Positions 25,402 to 38,543 of a stretch of 64,000 nucleotides of DNA are shown here, piece after piece. The stretch's first letter is position 1. Every line of letters starts with the position of its first letter. The position numbers and the translations under genes are program-made. The notes beneath the pieces were generated by a model, which was not told the DNA's origin, searched no databases, and saw only the letters and a list, made by a program, of their open reading frames with translations. Origin of the DNA: Epiperipatus broadwayi (lineage: Eukaryota; Onychophora; Udeonychophora; Euonychophora; Peripatidae); contig JAQFVV010006644.1 in NCBI GenBank assembly GCA_028023455.1, positions 502,353-566,352 of the forward strand. The letters are read 5' to 3'.

Positions 25402-27907
25402 TGTAATTCTGTATGTGGATATATAATCTGTGCTATATAGAAAAAAGTTTCTATTATATGTAAGATTAAAAATAAAAGCTGGTCAAGTAATTAAAAAGAT
25501 TTCTGGTTGTATACAAGTGTCATTAACGACCACACCTGGAATCCGTAAAAAAGTAAAACTAGTTCAAAATTTACTAATTAAAATCTCCTTAGATAAGATT
25601 AAGTTATTTTAAAATCTAAATTGGACATTGTTTGCAACAAAAAATCTTAATTATAATAATAGCTTATGGAATGTTTCTAACATAAGTTATCTAAGAATTT
25701 AAAAATCTGGATTATAAATTGAAAAATATTTAATTAAATTCCTGAGTTTAGTGAGTCTTGAGGCAATAGATTCCGATAATGAAAAGATATAAATACTCTG
25801 TATTTTTAACAAGGGAGAGAACCATATTTTTAGAGAGAATTGCAGCCAGTCTTCACGATTGTTAATGTTTAATATGTCCGGCTAAAAGCAGGCATTTTGT
25901 TGCTGTTACTCCATGGGGAGAATGGGTGTTTCTCTCATCGAAATGCCTGAACCACCATCATGCCACTAGCAGAGATAAGCCTAACAAAATGGGAAAGATG
26001 ATGCCACCAGCCACCAAATCAAATTCATTAAACCTACAGCCAAGAACTTGCAGTTCATTAAATAATACCGGTACCATTTTATTTTTCAAACCGCAGAGCT
26101 CTGTGAATTTCTATATAAGTTAGCTAACTCTCTCTTTAAAACAATTATAAAACTAAATGTAACCATAATTTAAATCCAATTAGTATTTAATATGTAAATT
26201 GCTACCAAAATTTAATATTGTTGAAGTTTAAATAATCTGACTATTTTTATATTTTCCATTCACTTCAAAGTAAATTATTTAGTTTAAAGTTATATCACTG
26301 CAGTTGTGTCTATATTTCTTTGCTTATTTTAAATGCTTATTATATTTTATATGTCATTATTTTGAAACAGTGGGCACTTAATTTCATATTTTTAAGAAGA
26401 TATTATTTGAAAATCTTCGCATAATTTGTTTATAGCATCAACTTTCTGCGCTGTTTCGAAATCCTATTTTTTTATTATTTAAATGATTTAATATGTGAAA
26501 TGTGGCTCTTTTAAAATCAACCATTTAAAAACTTAACTTTATAGTTTTATTAAGAATTACATTTAGCCTTGATCGTATGTATAAGTATATTTGTCATTTA
26601 AGTTCTTAAGTCCATAGAAATATACTTTCCCTCCTTAAAGTATTTATTATCTTCAAGTAACCTAATAGATCAAGCATGTCAAAGTACAGATGTGTTAATA
26701 TCCCCTTTAGTAGCATAGACATTTATTGTCAGGCTACACAAGAGTTGGTCCCAATTTGATAGAGCTAATATGCTATTGTCCCATATTTCATAGTATGAAA
26801 TATACTATTCTTTGCTTGGCAGATGTGATATATTATTTTATAAAATTATTCTCACTTTGCTGCTATATGTAATATACGTATATCAAGATGGAGCCACGGC
26901 ATTGCCAGCACATCTTTTCTTATAGGGTAGAGCAGTAGTGAAGCCTGAGCCAAGGCCAGGTTAGCACATAAGTCCCTCACCATTTCCTGAACACAATGTT
27001 CCTTTTATGCAGCATTGCAATTGGTTACAGGGTTCCGGTGTTTGTCACAAGAACCCTGAAGTTATTTCATCCATCCACAGAGAAACTTTTCCTATTATTG
27101 TTTACCTGTGCCATAGCACTGTGGTAAAATCTTATGCACCAACTCTCCCACCTTAACGCTTTCAGCATTTCTGAAATTTTCTCTCGAAAGCCATGTTCGA
27201 TCGATTGTTACTTGAGCTGGTTTATGCATTCATTATTAAGTCATATTGTATATTTTAGTAAATGAATTTATGATCAAAGTTCAATATATCTATTTATATA
27301 ACAGCCACAAATAGGATTTGGCTTAACTAGATTTATAGACATAACGTAGTGATTGATTATGTATTAATTGTAAAGCAATTCATAATATTGGCACATGTTA
27401 AACCCATCTATGAAAATTTAATGATTATTTATGTAAGGCTATTTTGAATTACCCAATGTTTGCATACATTCTACACTGAAATGCTATTGTAAATAAATGA
27501 AATATAGATAGAAGAATTGTAAATAAATGTATAATTAGTTTAATGTATTTCATTCTCTGTCTCGTTATTGATCTAATTCAATCCAATTCTAATTATTATT
27601 TATAGTCTATATATGTGAAAACTATGCATTAAGTTAAATTGAGTGATATATTTTAGACAATTAAGAACCTTTCTTTTAATTATCAGAGTATTATTGCATC
27701 TCCATGACCTAAGTCGGCCGTGTGGAAAGAGGTATACTACATGTAATTTCAAGGTGGTCATTCGTAGGGTCTTGAGTCTTGGAATCCTGGCTTACGAGTT
27801 GATGTGTGGTTGGACTTAGGATGTCACAGTCCTAGTCTGGTCAGCTTCAGTCTCTTTTGCTTGGATTCTGAATTCTGTTATGCGAATGTACAAACTTGAC
27901 TGTTACA
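25402..27907. mobile_element. Possible solo LTR of another family
   Basis: The interval starts TGTAATTCTG after ATAT and ends ACTGTTACA before ATAT and a TA run. Its length is 2506 bp. This fits the pattern of the other LTRs here (TGTAA...TTACA or ATACA, about 2-2.6 kb, 4-bp ATAT flanks). It also accounts for the GC-richer islands at about 25840-26110, 26880-27210 and 27695-27900, which have no gene reading that I trust. There is no second copy in the window, so the call is a pattern match only. TA-rich flanks make chance ATAT matches easy. Confidence 0.35.
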
Positions 27908-29352
27908 ATATATATATATATACCCTAATAATTTTATTCCTATACTAATACCCTTTTCAAATAATATATTTTTGTTATTGTTAGTATTGTGCCTTTTTAT
28001 TCTATATGTTGTTGTTTTAAAATTAACTTTATGAATGTATGAGTGTTTTTGTAACTAAATATAAATTACAATAAAAATTTGATACACATATTTGAAAATG
28101 CTGTATTTATAAAATATGTGTGAGAAGACATCTTGAATCAGTTTAATAGTTTGCCTTATAAGGTAATTATTATCAATAATATTTAGTGTGTCTTCAATAA
28201 TATTACTGGCAACCCTAACAACAATAATAGTAACAATTAATAATATTTGTTATCTTGCCAAGCAAACAATTTTTTTTTTTGGAAATTTTGTTTATAACCA
28301 TTAATTTCCACATATTAAATATTATTACAATATATATTTATTAAAGTGGGACACCTTTAAAGCCTTCTCCAATTTAAAAGTAGATTAGTAAAGTAAAAGA
28401 TTTATCAGATTTATCACCTAACAGATGTTAAAGGTTGTTTTATTGTTTGCCTTTACTTAATGATCAATAATGATTAGTTATATTTATTGCTTATGGTTGC
28501 CTATCTGAAAAAAATATTAAGTCTGCTTGGAACTTGAAAAATTTTCAAGCATATTCACTTAAACTATGACTTATGAGAATGATATATTAAACAAACAAAC
28601 ACCCTAGAATAAACTCTACAACATTTAATATATTAGTATAAAAATAAATAAATAATAGCTGTAGCCAATTATTATTATAATTAGAGCACATTTTATACAA
28701 GTTATTTTAAATAAAGGCATTTGTTTTAGAAAAGAAACAGTGAATAAAAAGATATTAGCAGTTGTACTAATAGATATTGAGTGTTCTGAGGTTTTTTCAT
28801 TGTTTATTCTCTAGCTAATAATAATTATGTAGTTGTTGAATGACCAAAAATAATCTTACTTAATATGAAAATTATTAAAAGTCTTCTATAGTTTTGAAAT
28901 TTCTTCAAATTTTATCTAGACAAGATTTAAACCCAAATCATTGCTCTGGCAGAAATATGTTGTAATCATTTTATCATGACACTTTTCTTGTAAAAAGATA
29001 TCGTTCATAGAAATTAATGTCAGTTTAATAAATATTAAATTCTAAGCAAATTTCAAAATCTTTTTTTTTCTGAATTAATGAAGCAACTTTCATCATTGAA
29101 GGTGTTTCAATCACTTTTTGAGAATTAGCATTTTATTTCTTCATGTACTTTTATGTAATAGATGAAGTAATAACAATGTGACAAGAGGAGATAGTATATA
29201 CTGATTATATTTAAAAACTCAATGCATCCTTTGTCAAGAATTGGTAAGGATCACATAATAATTTCCAATATGTAAACATGATGTAATATGGAATTATTAA
29301 CTTCCTTTTTATATTTTTATGGCTAAATAATTTTACTTTTTGGACAATCTTG

Positions 29353-29386
<34 letters not shown>

Positions 29387-29620
29387 GCATGACAAATACT
29401 TATGAAATATTTATATATTATTGTTTTTTTTTATTCGCCATTGATATATTATCAATTAAGAGGAGAATGGGCAGTTTTACCAGGCAATGACAAATCAGTA
29501 TTCTTACAATTATCAGTTGGTAATGCAATTAATATTCAATTTTCCAACAGTATAACAATTAATCATAGAAGAGATTGTAAATTGTTTAAACATTTTTAAC
29601 AAATTGAAAAACATTGTCTT
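27908..29620. other. AT-rich DNA, no gene seen
   Basis: TA repeats lie at 27908-27922 and 29357-29382. No reading frame or repeat family is recognised. The open frame at 29402-29599 has no domain. Confidence 0.4.
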
Positions 29621-29725
29621 GCATTGGTGGTGGAGAGGTCAGTGTGACTGACTTGCACTTGCAGGCAGTTGCCCGGGTTGCGGGTTCGCGTCCTGGCCGA
29701 TGCTATGACACTTTAAAAAAAATTG
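29621..29725 (+). mobile_element. tRNA-derived SINE, family A, best copy
   Basis: The plus strand reads TGGTGGAGAGGTCAGTGTGA, then GGTTCGCGTCC at 29683-29693 (B box), then TGGCCGATGCTATGACAC and an A run. It keeps the CpGs that the other two copies have lost, so it is the youngest or best preserved. It ends with a duplicated AAATTGAAAAACA context (29610 and 29719), which may be the target duplication. Confidence 0.75.
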
Positions 29726-29809
29726 AAAAACATTTATTATAAATAACACTGCTATCAGTCAAAAAATCCAATTGTTGAAAAACATTTGTGTGTATATATA
29801 TATATATAT

Positions 29810-31776
29810 TGTAACGGAATAGCGTTACATGGGATTTGAACCCAGGCATATGAGGTTATATTAAACACATATTCAATTGATGAAATGAATGACAGGAACA
29901 AAACTTTTAAAAAAGCGGTCTTGCTTTAATAATAAACAAGAAACAGCCGTTTCTAAAGCATGATCGCAGCTATATAAGAGTACCTGTCAAATTTATTGAA
30001 ATAAAAAAGTAAAAAAGAGTTTTTTTTATTATTTTTTTTTTTTTGTTAAGAATAAATCTGTAATTATTAGTTGTAGGTTTTTTTTTTCTGCATTTTTTTT
30101 AATTAAATAAAGAGAGAGGAATGATTGAACGCAAGTGTGACTTTTTATTAAATCATTTGAATCATTTTGAACAAAAGGGGAAAATGAATTAATTAATTTG
30201 CAATATGTTCTGAAATTCCAAGCGATCTAAAATTATTTTAAATAAGGGTAATTAGTAAAGGTAAAATTAGAGAAATTGAAACAATAGGCAGGATATGGGC
30301 TGGTACGCCTAGATAAAATAAGCCGAATTTAGAAACAGAGGTGAGAAAAAGTGTACACTGCTATTGTACAACTCAGACTTCTGTCTCCAGCGAAACAATA
30401 CCTGAAAAAATGGTCAAATTGAGTTAAATTCCAAAGTGGCGTAAACGATCCCAGAAATCACTGAATTGAGTTAATACTCGATGGACTTATAAGATGAAGG
30501 GACTCACAGGTGCATGGGAGTGATTGGGTGAAAAAAATTCAAGGTGTGAGGGCGGGAAGGAAGAGATCAAAAAGGCTGGACAGCGCTTTTTGGATTATTA
30601 TTAAAATTAGAACCAGAGAAGAAATAAAATCTAACTTTCGTGTAGAAATCTAACGGAGATGCGTTGCTGAACATAAAATTCGCGGCTTGACCACCGGACC
30701 TCCGCGTCCAGCTCAGCTGATTGCCAATAGGATGCTCATAACACCGGAGAAACTTCACATAAGGACCACACACACTTTTGAGACCTTGCAAATTGTCAGA
30801 ATGCTTCGTTAAAGAAGAAATCATCGCTCAGGATCCCTCTTACAGTCTTTCTACATTCCACAGGTAGCTATCTTTAAATTGTCATATTCACTTATGCACC
30901 AAAGTAAAATAACTTTAAAAACCAGAACTATTAAAACATTAAGCTAAAATGATAAAGTTACTCATGACCATTAATGAACGATTCGAGAACCTAACCAAAT
31001 AAGTTTGCCTACAGATTAACATTCTTTAAAATATGTGCGAAGTCACCTTGAAATCTATATTTAAATTATCTCGGCTTGCCGGTCATATACCTGCATGAAT
31101 TGTTATTAAACAGATTAAAATAAAACATTTATTTAACTAGTATTTTTTGTTATTAATTGCTTGGAATTTCAACATAAATTTATATAATAGGGAATGAGTG
31201 CTGGAGCGATCAAATTTGTTTGTATATGAATGAATGCATTTGATATTTTTGGTGTTGGGATTTGATTATATTTATGTTTATGTTTATTATGCTCTCTTGG
31301 ATTAATATTAAGTTTTGATTAATTTATTCTGTGGGATATAGGGCGGGCCCTCATATGATAAGTCTGATTGATCATGATTGAAAGATCACATATACGATGT
31401 AATTCGAAAGGTGATATTGGCTGTGCTCATTTCTTGCTTCCAACTGGAGTGATGCACGGGCATGTTTTGTGATATAGTTGAGTGAGCTTATGCACATACG
31501 TGGCAGACTCTTATAAAAGTTCTCCTGGCGCCTACTACTTGGATTCAATCCGAATTTACGTATAAAATAAATAAAGCGTACGTGTATATGTGTTTGAAAT
31601 TATCTTCACAGAACATTATGTAATCCCCCAGATGCAAGAACACAGCAGGTTCATAGAAGTGAACCATCAACCAAAACACGAGAATGTCACCGTAGGAATA
31701 CGGCAAAAGCGTCCAGATATAAAGGACGTGGCTTTACTGGGCTTTCGGGAAGGAAGCCGGTGAAGGGCGGGATACA
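29810..31776 (+). mobile_element. Solo LTR, family D
   Basis: The interval begins TGTAACGGAATAGCGTTACA and ends GGGCGGGATACA. It is bounded on both sides by ATAT inside a TA microsatellite (29806-29809 and 31777-31780), giving a 1967-bp LTR with a 4-bp duplication. It is markedly GC-richer than the surroundings, and its start recurs at 63760. TATAAAAG at 31512 and two AATAAA signals at 31566-31575 indicate plus orientation with U3, R and U5 in order. Near the start, the minus strand reads GGGTTCAAATCCC, which is identical to a tRNA T-arm/B-box pattern. No second LTR or internal region is present, so recombination between LTRs probably removed them. Confidence 0.7.
31512..31575 (+). promoter_or_regulatory. 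LTR D TATA box and poly(A) signals
   Basis: TATAAAAG at 31512-31519 is followed after about 50 bases by AATAAA at 31566 and 31570, with a GT-rich stretch (GTGTATATGTGTTTG) downstream. This is the order expected for the U3/R boundary and poly(A) site of an LTR read on the plus strand. Confidence 0.5.
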
Positions 31777-31899
31777 ATATATATATATATGTGCATAACT
31801 AGAAATAAGTTTTTTTCAAACCATTGACTGATAATATTATGGAAAAATCAAATGTTTCAGTTGTTTGCACCAATCAACTAATAACAATAGATATTAAAA

Positions 31900-32203
31900 T
31901 AGTAGGAATTTTTTTCATACAATAGTGCTACCTAGTGAAAGCTCTAGTAATCAATAGATGTTACAAGTTTGTGCACCATAATACCTATTCTGTGCCTGCT
32001 TATCCAATATCTCCAGATTAGTTTCTAGGTTATGGTTTTCATCAGTGCGAAGCCTTGGATCTGGGAGCACTGATGAATGAAAAATATAATCTAGAAACTA
32101 GTCTTGGGGTACTGGATAGATATGAATTACCCTTTTAGCATGTATTGATTACTAAAGATGGCACTAGGGGGGGCATTATTGTATGGAAAATTTGTTATAG
32201 TTT
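31900..32203. repeat. 0.3 kb palindrome with hammerhead-like cores on both strands
   Basis: The arms pair around a centre near 32055: CATACAATAGTGC near 31918 with GCATTATTGTATG near 32173, and TCCAGATTAGTTTCTAGG near 32012 with CTAGAAACTAGTCTTGG near 32091. On the plus strand CTGATGA (32070-32076) is followed after 17 bases by GAAAC (32094-32098) and TAGTC. On the minus strand CTGATGA (32039-32045) is followed by GAAAC (32021-32025) and TAATC. Both contain the full hammerhead core letters, but stem II pairing is weak. It resembles two inverted PLE termini without the coding part. A MITE with a chance motif is the alternative. Confidence 0.5.
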
Positions 32204-32780
32204 CAACTGCTTGCATACGCATAAGAAAAGGTGATTATGTAATCTTTTAGTGGTTTAATTAACAACAATAAATATTATAAAAAAGATCAACACATTAGAA
32301 ATTATCAATATAAAAGAATAATAATTTATGTTATTTTAGAATATTGTAACCTCATGTATCAATTGAAAAAAAATGTGTTCAGAAAATTTAATGCTAATCT
32401 TTATAATATATACATTAAATTGTGTTAACAATGATATTTAGGGCTATGTGGGTATTTTTTATAAAATTATGTGATAGTTGTAATAAGGAGTATTAGATTA
32501 TAAATACAATTTTAATTAGGATTAATCATTCATTATCAATAACTACTAATTATGATTTGTTTATAGAACTAGTGTAGTATTTTGTTTTATAGCATTTTTT
32601 TAGTAATTTTTGCCTTTGCATATGCTTAGATTTTAGAATTAATCTAGACAGTAGTGGCTATAATGTTATATGCATTCAGTGCTGAAATACTCTGAGTATC
32701 TTTCAATTTTTTTAATTAATGTATACATTTATTTGTAGTATTATATCTCAAATATATATATGTAATTTTAACATAAATTT

Positions 32781-32813
<33 letters not shown>

Positions 32814-32817
32814 AATA

Positions 32818-33024
32818 CTCAAAATATTCTAGAATTAATAGTAAAAAATTTCATATGTCTATATAAAATACAAATAAAATATTTGCTATAGACATCTTAT
32901 AGCATTTTGTGCCATCTTGAGCAGATGGCAGAAAATACTGTAAGCTGGCTATAGCAAATGTTTTTTTTTTATTATTATATTTTGGCATATGGAATGTTTT
33001 TCCTTATTCTAGAATATTTTGATT
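32818..33024. repeat. 0.2 kb imperfect palindrome (MITE-like hairpin)
   Basis: Outer arms CTCAAAATATTCTAGAAT and ATTCTAGAATATTTTGATT pair. The inner arms ATTTGCTATAG...GCCATCT and AGATGGC...CTATAGCAAAT (32881-32968) pair around TGAGC. TA/TG microsatellites lie on both sides. No coding capacity. Confidence 0.65.
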
Positions 33025-35961
33025 ATTATATTTATTTAATTTGATATTATATATATGTATGTGTGTGTCATTATTATGTAAATTTGTCTTAATGTTATAA
33101 AGCCTAATTAAAAAGTTTTCAATACCGGATATAAATATCAAAAATATATGTTAAGAGACCTTTGTATATAATGGCAAATTTAACTGACAATCCAAGGGAT
33201 ATCACCTGATGTAAAAACAATTTTTTTAAGCAAAGTCCTTATAATAGTTCTATAAATATATATGATATCACAATGTAAAAATCAAAAATATGCTAAAGTG
33301 GTATTCATTCAGTTTAACATAAAATGATTTTTCAGATTAAATTACTAATCTTGTTATCTCATTAATAATAATAAAAAATACAGGTCAATGCTTTTTTTAA
33401 AAAAAATACTAGTTGTATTAATAATTTAGTAGTGACAACACACATTCTAAAAAAATATTCCAGGATGCAAAATACTTAACTCGTTTACATTTAAGTTGCA
33501 CCCGTTGCTACAGATCTACAACAATTTTTCTAAAATAAAATTTTAATTCCATTTAAGACATTCAAATTATCCTCAGTCTGACTATAATTAAATTTTTACT
33601 TGCCACTTTTCATAGACTGGAGTTCAAATTGTTTTAGAATTTGAATATTTTTTCATGTAAAGATTTCCAAGTGAACTTAAAATGTTTTTAGTTGGCTTAT
33701 TATTGTTCAGTAAATGAGTACACACATGTATATATAACCTAAACTTTATATTAAACACAGCTTAAAATCACAAAGATATGTAAATCTTTTCTTGTTTATA
33801 TTTATTTTAGGTTATATACTTTAAGCTATTTTCCTCTAAAGAGATTCTGTTTAACAATTGCTCTCAACGAAGCTATTTTTTTGTAAAAAAAAACAAAAAA
33901 AAAAAACAAAAAAGCTGTTGGGTGTGTTTTAAAATTTAAACTTGGATATTTAATTAAAAAATGAGAACTTGGAAATGGGATTCCATCTCAACTAATGTTT
34001 AATAGTTTTTCTTATTGGATGATATTATTATTGGTTTTTTTTAATCATATCGATTTATAATTTGCCTACTTGAAAACGTTTATTTGTTTTTAAGAAATAT
34101 AGTATTTAAATTAAGATCTTTATTTTTTTATCTTCTATTTTCTTAATTTAATTTCCTTATATTTAATTTAATTTCAAAATGATAGTAAATTCTATGATCA
34201 ATCACATAATTTTTTTAAGTTTAACGTTATAATAATTAATTACCGTTTATACATTTTATTTCTCTTCAGTTTTTATTATTTATATGTAAATAAATAATTC
34301 GAAAATAAAAATAAAGTGCTCCAATTTATTAATCTACAAAAGTAATTTTTAAAATTCATTATTATAAAGCGATTTTGTCTTTTTTAATATACCGTGAGAT
34401 TCAACATTCCAACACCTTGTGCTTATTAACTATGACAAGTTAATTTACCGGAAAGTGTAACATTTTACAATTATTGTCTATTTACATAAAGCGCGATTTT
34501 TTTTTTTTTTAAAAAAACGTACCTTTAAATTACATTTCTAATGACTAAGAAAAACCTAAATTCCAGTGGGAAAAACGGCGATGGATTTTAAATATTTAAA
34601 ACAAAATTGAATATGGAAAATGAAGTCATGATGAACTTAAAATTAAAATAAGCGATAGCTTTTAAACTGAATTTCCATTTTTATTTCCAAAGGTGTGAAA
34701 GAAATGTCAATCCGGTCTGTATTAGCGCTAGAATATGAAAAATGTCATACACTAGCACACACACTTACCTTTTTCACGTAATTTTGTTTATATGTTTCAG
34801 TAATTTGTAATGGAATAGAAGCTTCAAATATATTTACATATACATATAAAATTTAAATTTTAAATGTGTATAGAAGTTAAATTGTAGCATGTGATATATG
34901 TCTTACTTGAAAAAAAGTAATGAAAGATTCAAAGATGTCCACTGTGTGAGAGGTGTTAAATATGGATAGAAACTAGTCCATATCTTGTGTGAGAGTGGTT
35001 ATTATTTTATACATGTCATATTTCAGTACAGATTATAAAATATATAATCTATACTATTTAATGCTAATATTTAGAATTTTAAACTTATGAGTGTTTAACT
35101 ACTGATAAATGTTTATTTTGTATGTGGTAGTTAGTTAAGGTGGTATGTATTGACAGTCAAGATAATATTAATTGGTGTGCTTGCTTGACATTTTTGGTTA
35201 GTTTCACTTGTAAATTTCCTATGGTTTCAATTTTATAATGACTTTGATTTTATATTGAATATTTTCATGAGCATGGATAATGTCATATCTTTATAAATAT
35301 GACTATAATGATGAATTAGTATTTAAATATTTTATATATGAAATTTTAAGAATAGTTGTTGTTTTTATGTCATTACTTAGAATATTATATTAGTGTCTTA
35401 ATCTTATATTTAATAAGGGGATTCTCGTTAAATATATATTTTTAAATCATTTTTGATAAAAAATTAAAATAATAAAAATATTCTTTAAAATATTTTTCAA
35501 CTATTAAAAAATAATAAAAGTTTTGACATTAGAAAGTTCAGTAAATTTTTAATGGACCATTTTTTAGTAAAAAAAAAACACTTATGACAAATAAAATATA
35601 AATGTACATCAAATACTTATTAAGAGAAGTGATATTAATAATTTACATAAAAAAATAAACAAGTAAAAAATGTGTATAAATTTATTCTTTGTTTTTAGTA
35701 GAAATTTCACTAAAAGATGCTACTACACGTGTATATAAGCACCTATCTTCTTTCTCGATGAAATTTGTTAATTTTTGAAGCATTATTATTGGCTATTAAA
35801 TTGTTATTGATAGATTCTGATAACTAAAAATATAGTTAGAATTATTATCTTAAATAATTTGTAACTATTAAATAACTTTTAGCCTTATTTGTAATTCAAG
35901 TTTTATTATCTAACAAACACTAAGGGAAAAAAAACTTAAGTTTCAGTGCAATTTATTATCT
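33025..35961. other. AT-rich DNA, no gene seen
   Basis: Several A and T homopolymer runs (for example 33880-33912 and 34498-34513). No gene, RNA or repeat family is recognised. Confidence 0.4.
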
Positions 35962-36100
35962 TAGACATTAATACATTGTACAGGCCTAAATCTGCATTGA
36001 TATATGTAATATATGTGAGATTCGAACTCAGACTTTCACATGACCCACTACTCTCACTGCCATCTCATATTGCTGACTCACCTGATCACACACATTTTGA
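35962..36100 (-). mobile_element. SINE, family B
   Basis: The minus strand reads GTGAGTCAGCAATATGAGAT, then AGTGGGTCATGTGAAAGTCT and GAGTTCGAATC (B box, 36019-36029), followed by a TA-rich part and GCCTGTACAATGTATTAATG. It is close to the copy in the left arm at 11690-11870. Confidence 0.65.
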
Positions 36101-37507
36101 AAAGATAAATATCTTAGATGTTGGAAAAGAGAATATTATATAATCTCAAAAGAAAGAAAAATACATCAAAAACAACTGACATACTTTGGTATTTGTATTG
36201 ACAAAATCAGTGAAAATAATATCTATAACAGTATTATTGCACAAATAAATCTAGTAAAGAGATGTATGCTTTCATATTCTTATAACATTGAAGTAAACAA
36301 ATTCACTTCAGAAAAAATAATGTATGTTAATTTCTGCATTTACATTGTAAGAATTAGCTACAATTGTAGATTCTATTTGTGAGAAGAATATTGATCTCAG
36401 CATGAATTAGCAAAATTATGCATTAAGTAATTATGTTAGAAATGTTATGATTTTTGTTTTTGTCATGTCATACAAAATGTATTAGAGTTGACTTTTATGC
36501 TGTTCTTTCTATATCTTGCTGTGTGCAAAGAAAATTATGAATATTGTTTTAGCTTTAATCTTATAATGTTATCTATTAAATGGTTATGCACTTCTGTCTG
36601 AAAACATTTTCAGTGGTAAATACAGTAAATATTGTTTGCTTCAAGATTCTGAATGAGGATTTGTGTGGCTGAGCTAGCTTGAATTTGAATTACTTTATTA
36701 TTATTAAACTTATTTCTTCAGAAATCATTATCATTTTTTAAAGAAAGAAATAAAAAGCAACGCACAATATTATCAGTTCAAATTCTCGACATTCTGACAT
36801 TTAAAGCATTTCTGCCTCAATAAGTCTGCTATTTGTTGCAGGCCATTATTTATTACAAGACGCAGGTGAGAAAAACTGAAATAAAACATGAAAGCTTAAC
36901 AAAGCGGTTCACATCCTAGCTAAAACGTTAATCTAGTTTATTACTCGCAAATTATAGTATATTTCAATGTTTACATTTACACATTCATAAAAACCTTCAA
37001 TTTATATACATATAGAATTTGGAATATTTATGTGATAGTTATGATATAAAGGAATTTGAAATGAGGGTACCTTTTTTAAAAAATTGTAATTGCTTTATTT
37101 CATAGATTTCTAGTGTGAAACTATTAATTATTATATACCTATATTGAGACACATATGTATATATAATTTTTGAATAATAGTAATAATCATATAAAAATAA
37201 TTAATTTGTTAAAGGATTTTTAGAAGGTAGATTTGATAATTTATAAACCTTCTGGCAATACGGAGGTCAAACAATACGAAAATCACCAATTATCACCAAA
37301 CGTAATGTGTCACGGTTTTTCCACATAAATATTATATGAGTATTAGGGTGATATACTGAACGTCGATTTATTAACTTCGAACTTTCATAAAACAAACAGA
37401 AATATATAAGAAACTGTAAAAAAGTATTTAAATGATGTTTATAATTGATGTTCACTACTCAAGAATTATATATTTTCGCTGAAATATATATGTACTGATG
37501 TGGTTAT

Positions 37508-37588
<81 letters not shown>

Positions 37589-38518
37589 CACTTAAAAATA
37601 ACTAGTGACTGTGTCTATTCCATTCAACTTTAAAATATTAAAATCCGATCACCAATATATTGTTTTATGGTATTTTTTTTTAAAGAAAAAAACAAAAAAG
37701 GAAAAGAATGAATATTTTATATGTTAATATTGGATGTTTTACTTTTATTTTTTCAAAAACTTCAGTCTTTCTTTCATAAGATCTCTTATGATTCATATAA
37801 AAAAAAAAAAATTAATATTGATAGGCTTCAGTAGATAATGTTCAAGTATATTATTTTATTATTTACTACAATATTAGAAGACTGTTCTGTAACCAAACTT
37901 ACTTGGCATTACTCCGTTTGTTGCTTTTGCACATAAGTTAGATAAAAATAATGTTTTTTTTTTTTACTTCTAATATTGATCATGTATTTTTATTACTAGT
38001 TATATAAGCACTGGTCAAAAAGCATTCAAAATAAATAATCTGCTTTTCACACAATTATTTCTTTCACACACTCACAGGCATTGATTTTGGCACATCTTTT
38101 AAGTTTAAGCCATGAGAAAATGTAACTTTTGATTGTATATATATATACACACAGACATATGTTGATCAATATCACTTTAAATAGTTTTTTGAAGCACTGA
38201 AGTATATAGATCTCAAAAAAATATAATCCCATTTCTTTTAAACCCAGAAATGGTACTTTTTATGTGATGAGAATAATATTTCAGACAAATGGAAATATTT
38301 AACCACTTTTGAATAATGATATAAGAATTGAAATGATAACTTTTAAAGATTTATCCACTTTATCTATTTTTTAAGTTTTAGACAAAGCCATCAAGCACAA
38401 TGGAATTAAAACAGCTCAATGTAATATTAAAAATGGAATGGTTGCAAATCTTTGTAAGATATTAGTGGAAGTTTTAAAAAATGTTAGTGATAAGTTAGCT
38501 TATTGGACTTTTTAAAAT
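36101..38518. other. AT-rich DNA, no gene seen
   Basis: A short frame near 36185-36330 has a faint LINE-like look but no motif. The only clear structure is the TA microsatellite at 37511-37585. Confidence 0.4.
37511..37585. repeat. (TA)n microsatellite, about 37 units
   Basis: A perfect TA repeat of 75 bases. It is the same kind of tract that hosts the LTR insertions elsewhere in the window, but it is unoccupied. Confidence 0.9.
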
Positions 38519-38543
38519 TATATATATATATATATATATGTAT

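Noticed and set aside
25926-26123. 65-codon frame in a GC-richer island, possible exon
   Set aside because: No domain, splice context or codon evidence. Better explained as part of a candidate LTR.
30567-30824. 85-codon frame in GC-richer DNA
   Set aside because: It lies on the minus strand inside solo LTR D, whose regulatory signals point the other way. No domain.
35946-36143. 65-codon plus-strand frame
   Set aside because: It is the antisense of a SINE-B copy.
36185-36420. Faint LINE-like reading (YFGICIDKISENNIYNS)
   Set aside because: No catalytic or structural motif and no continuation. Resemblance may be chance.
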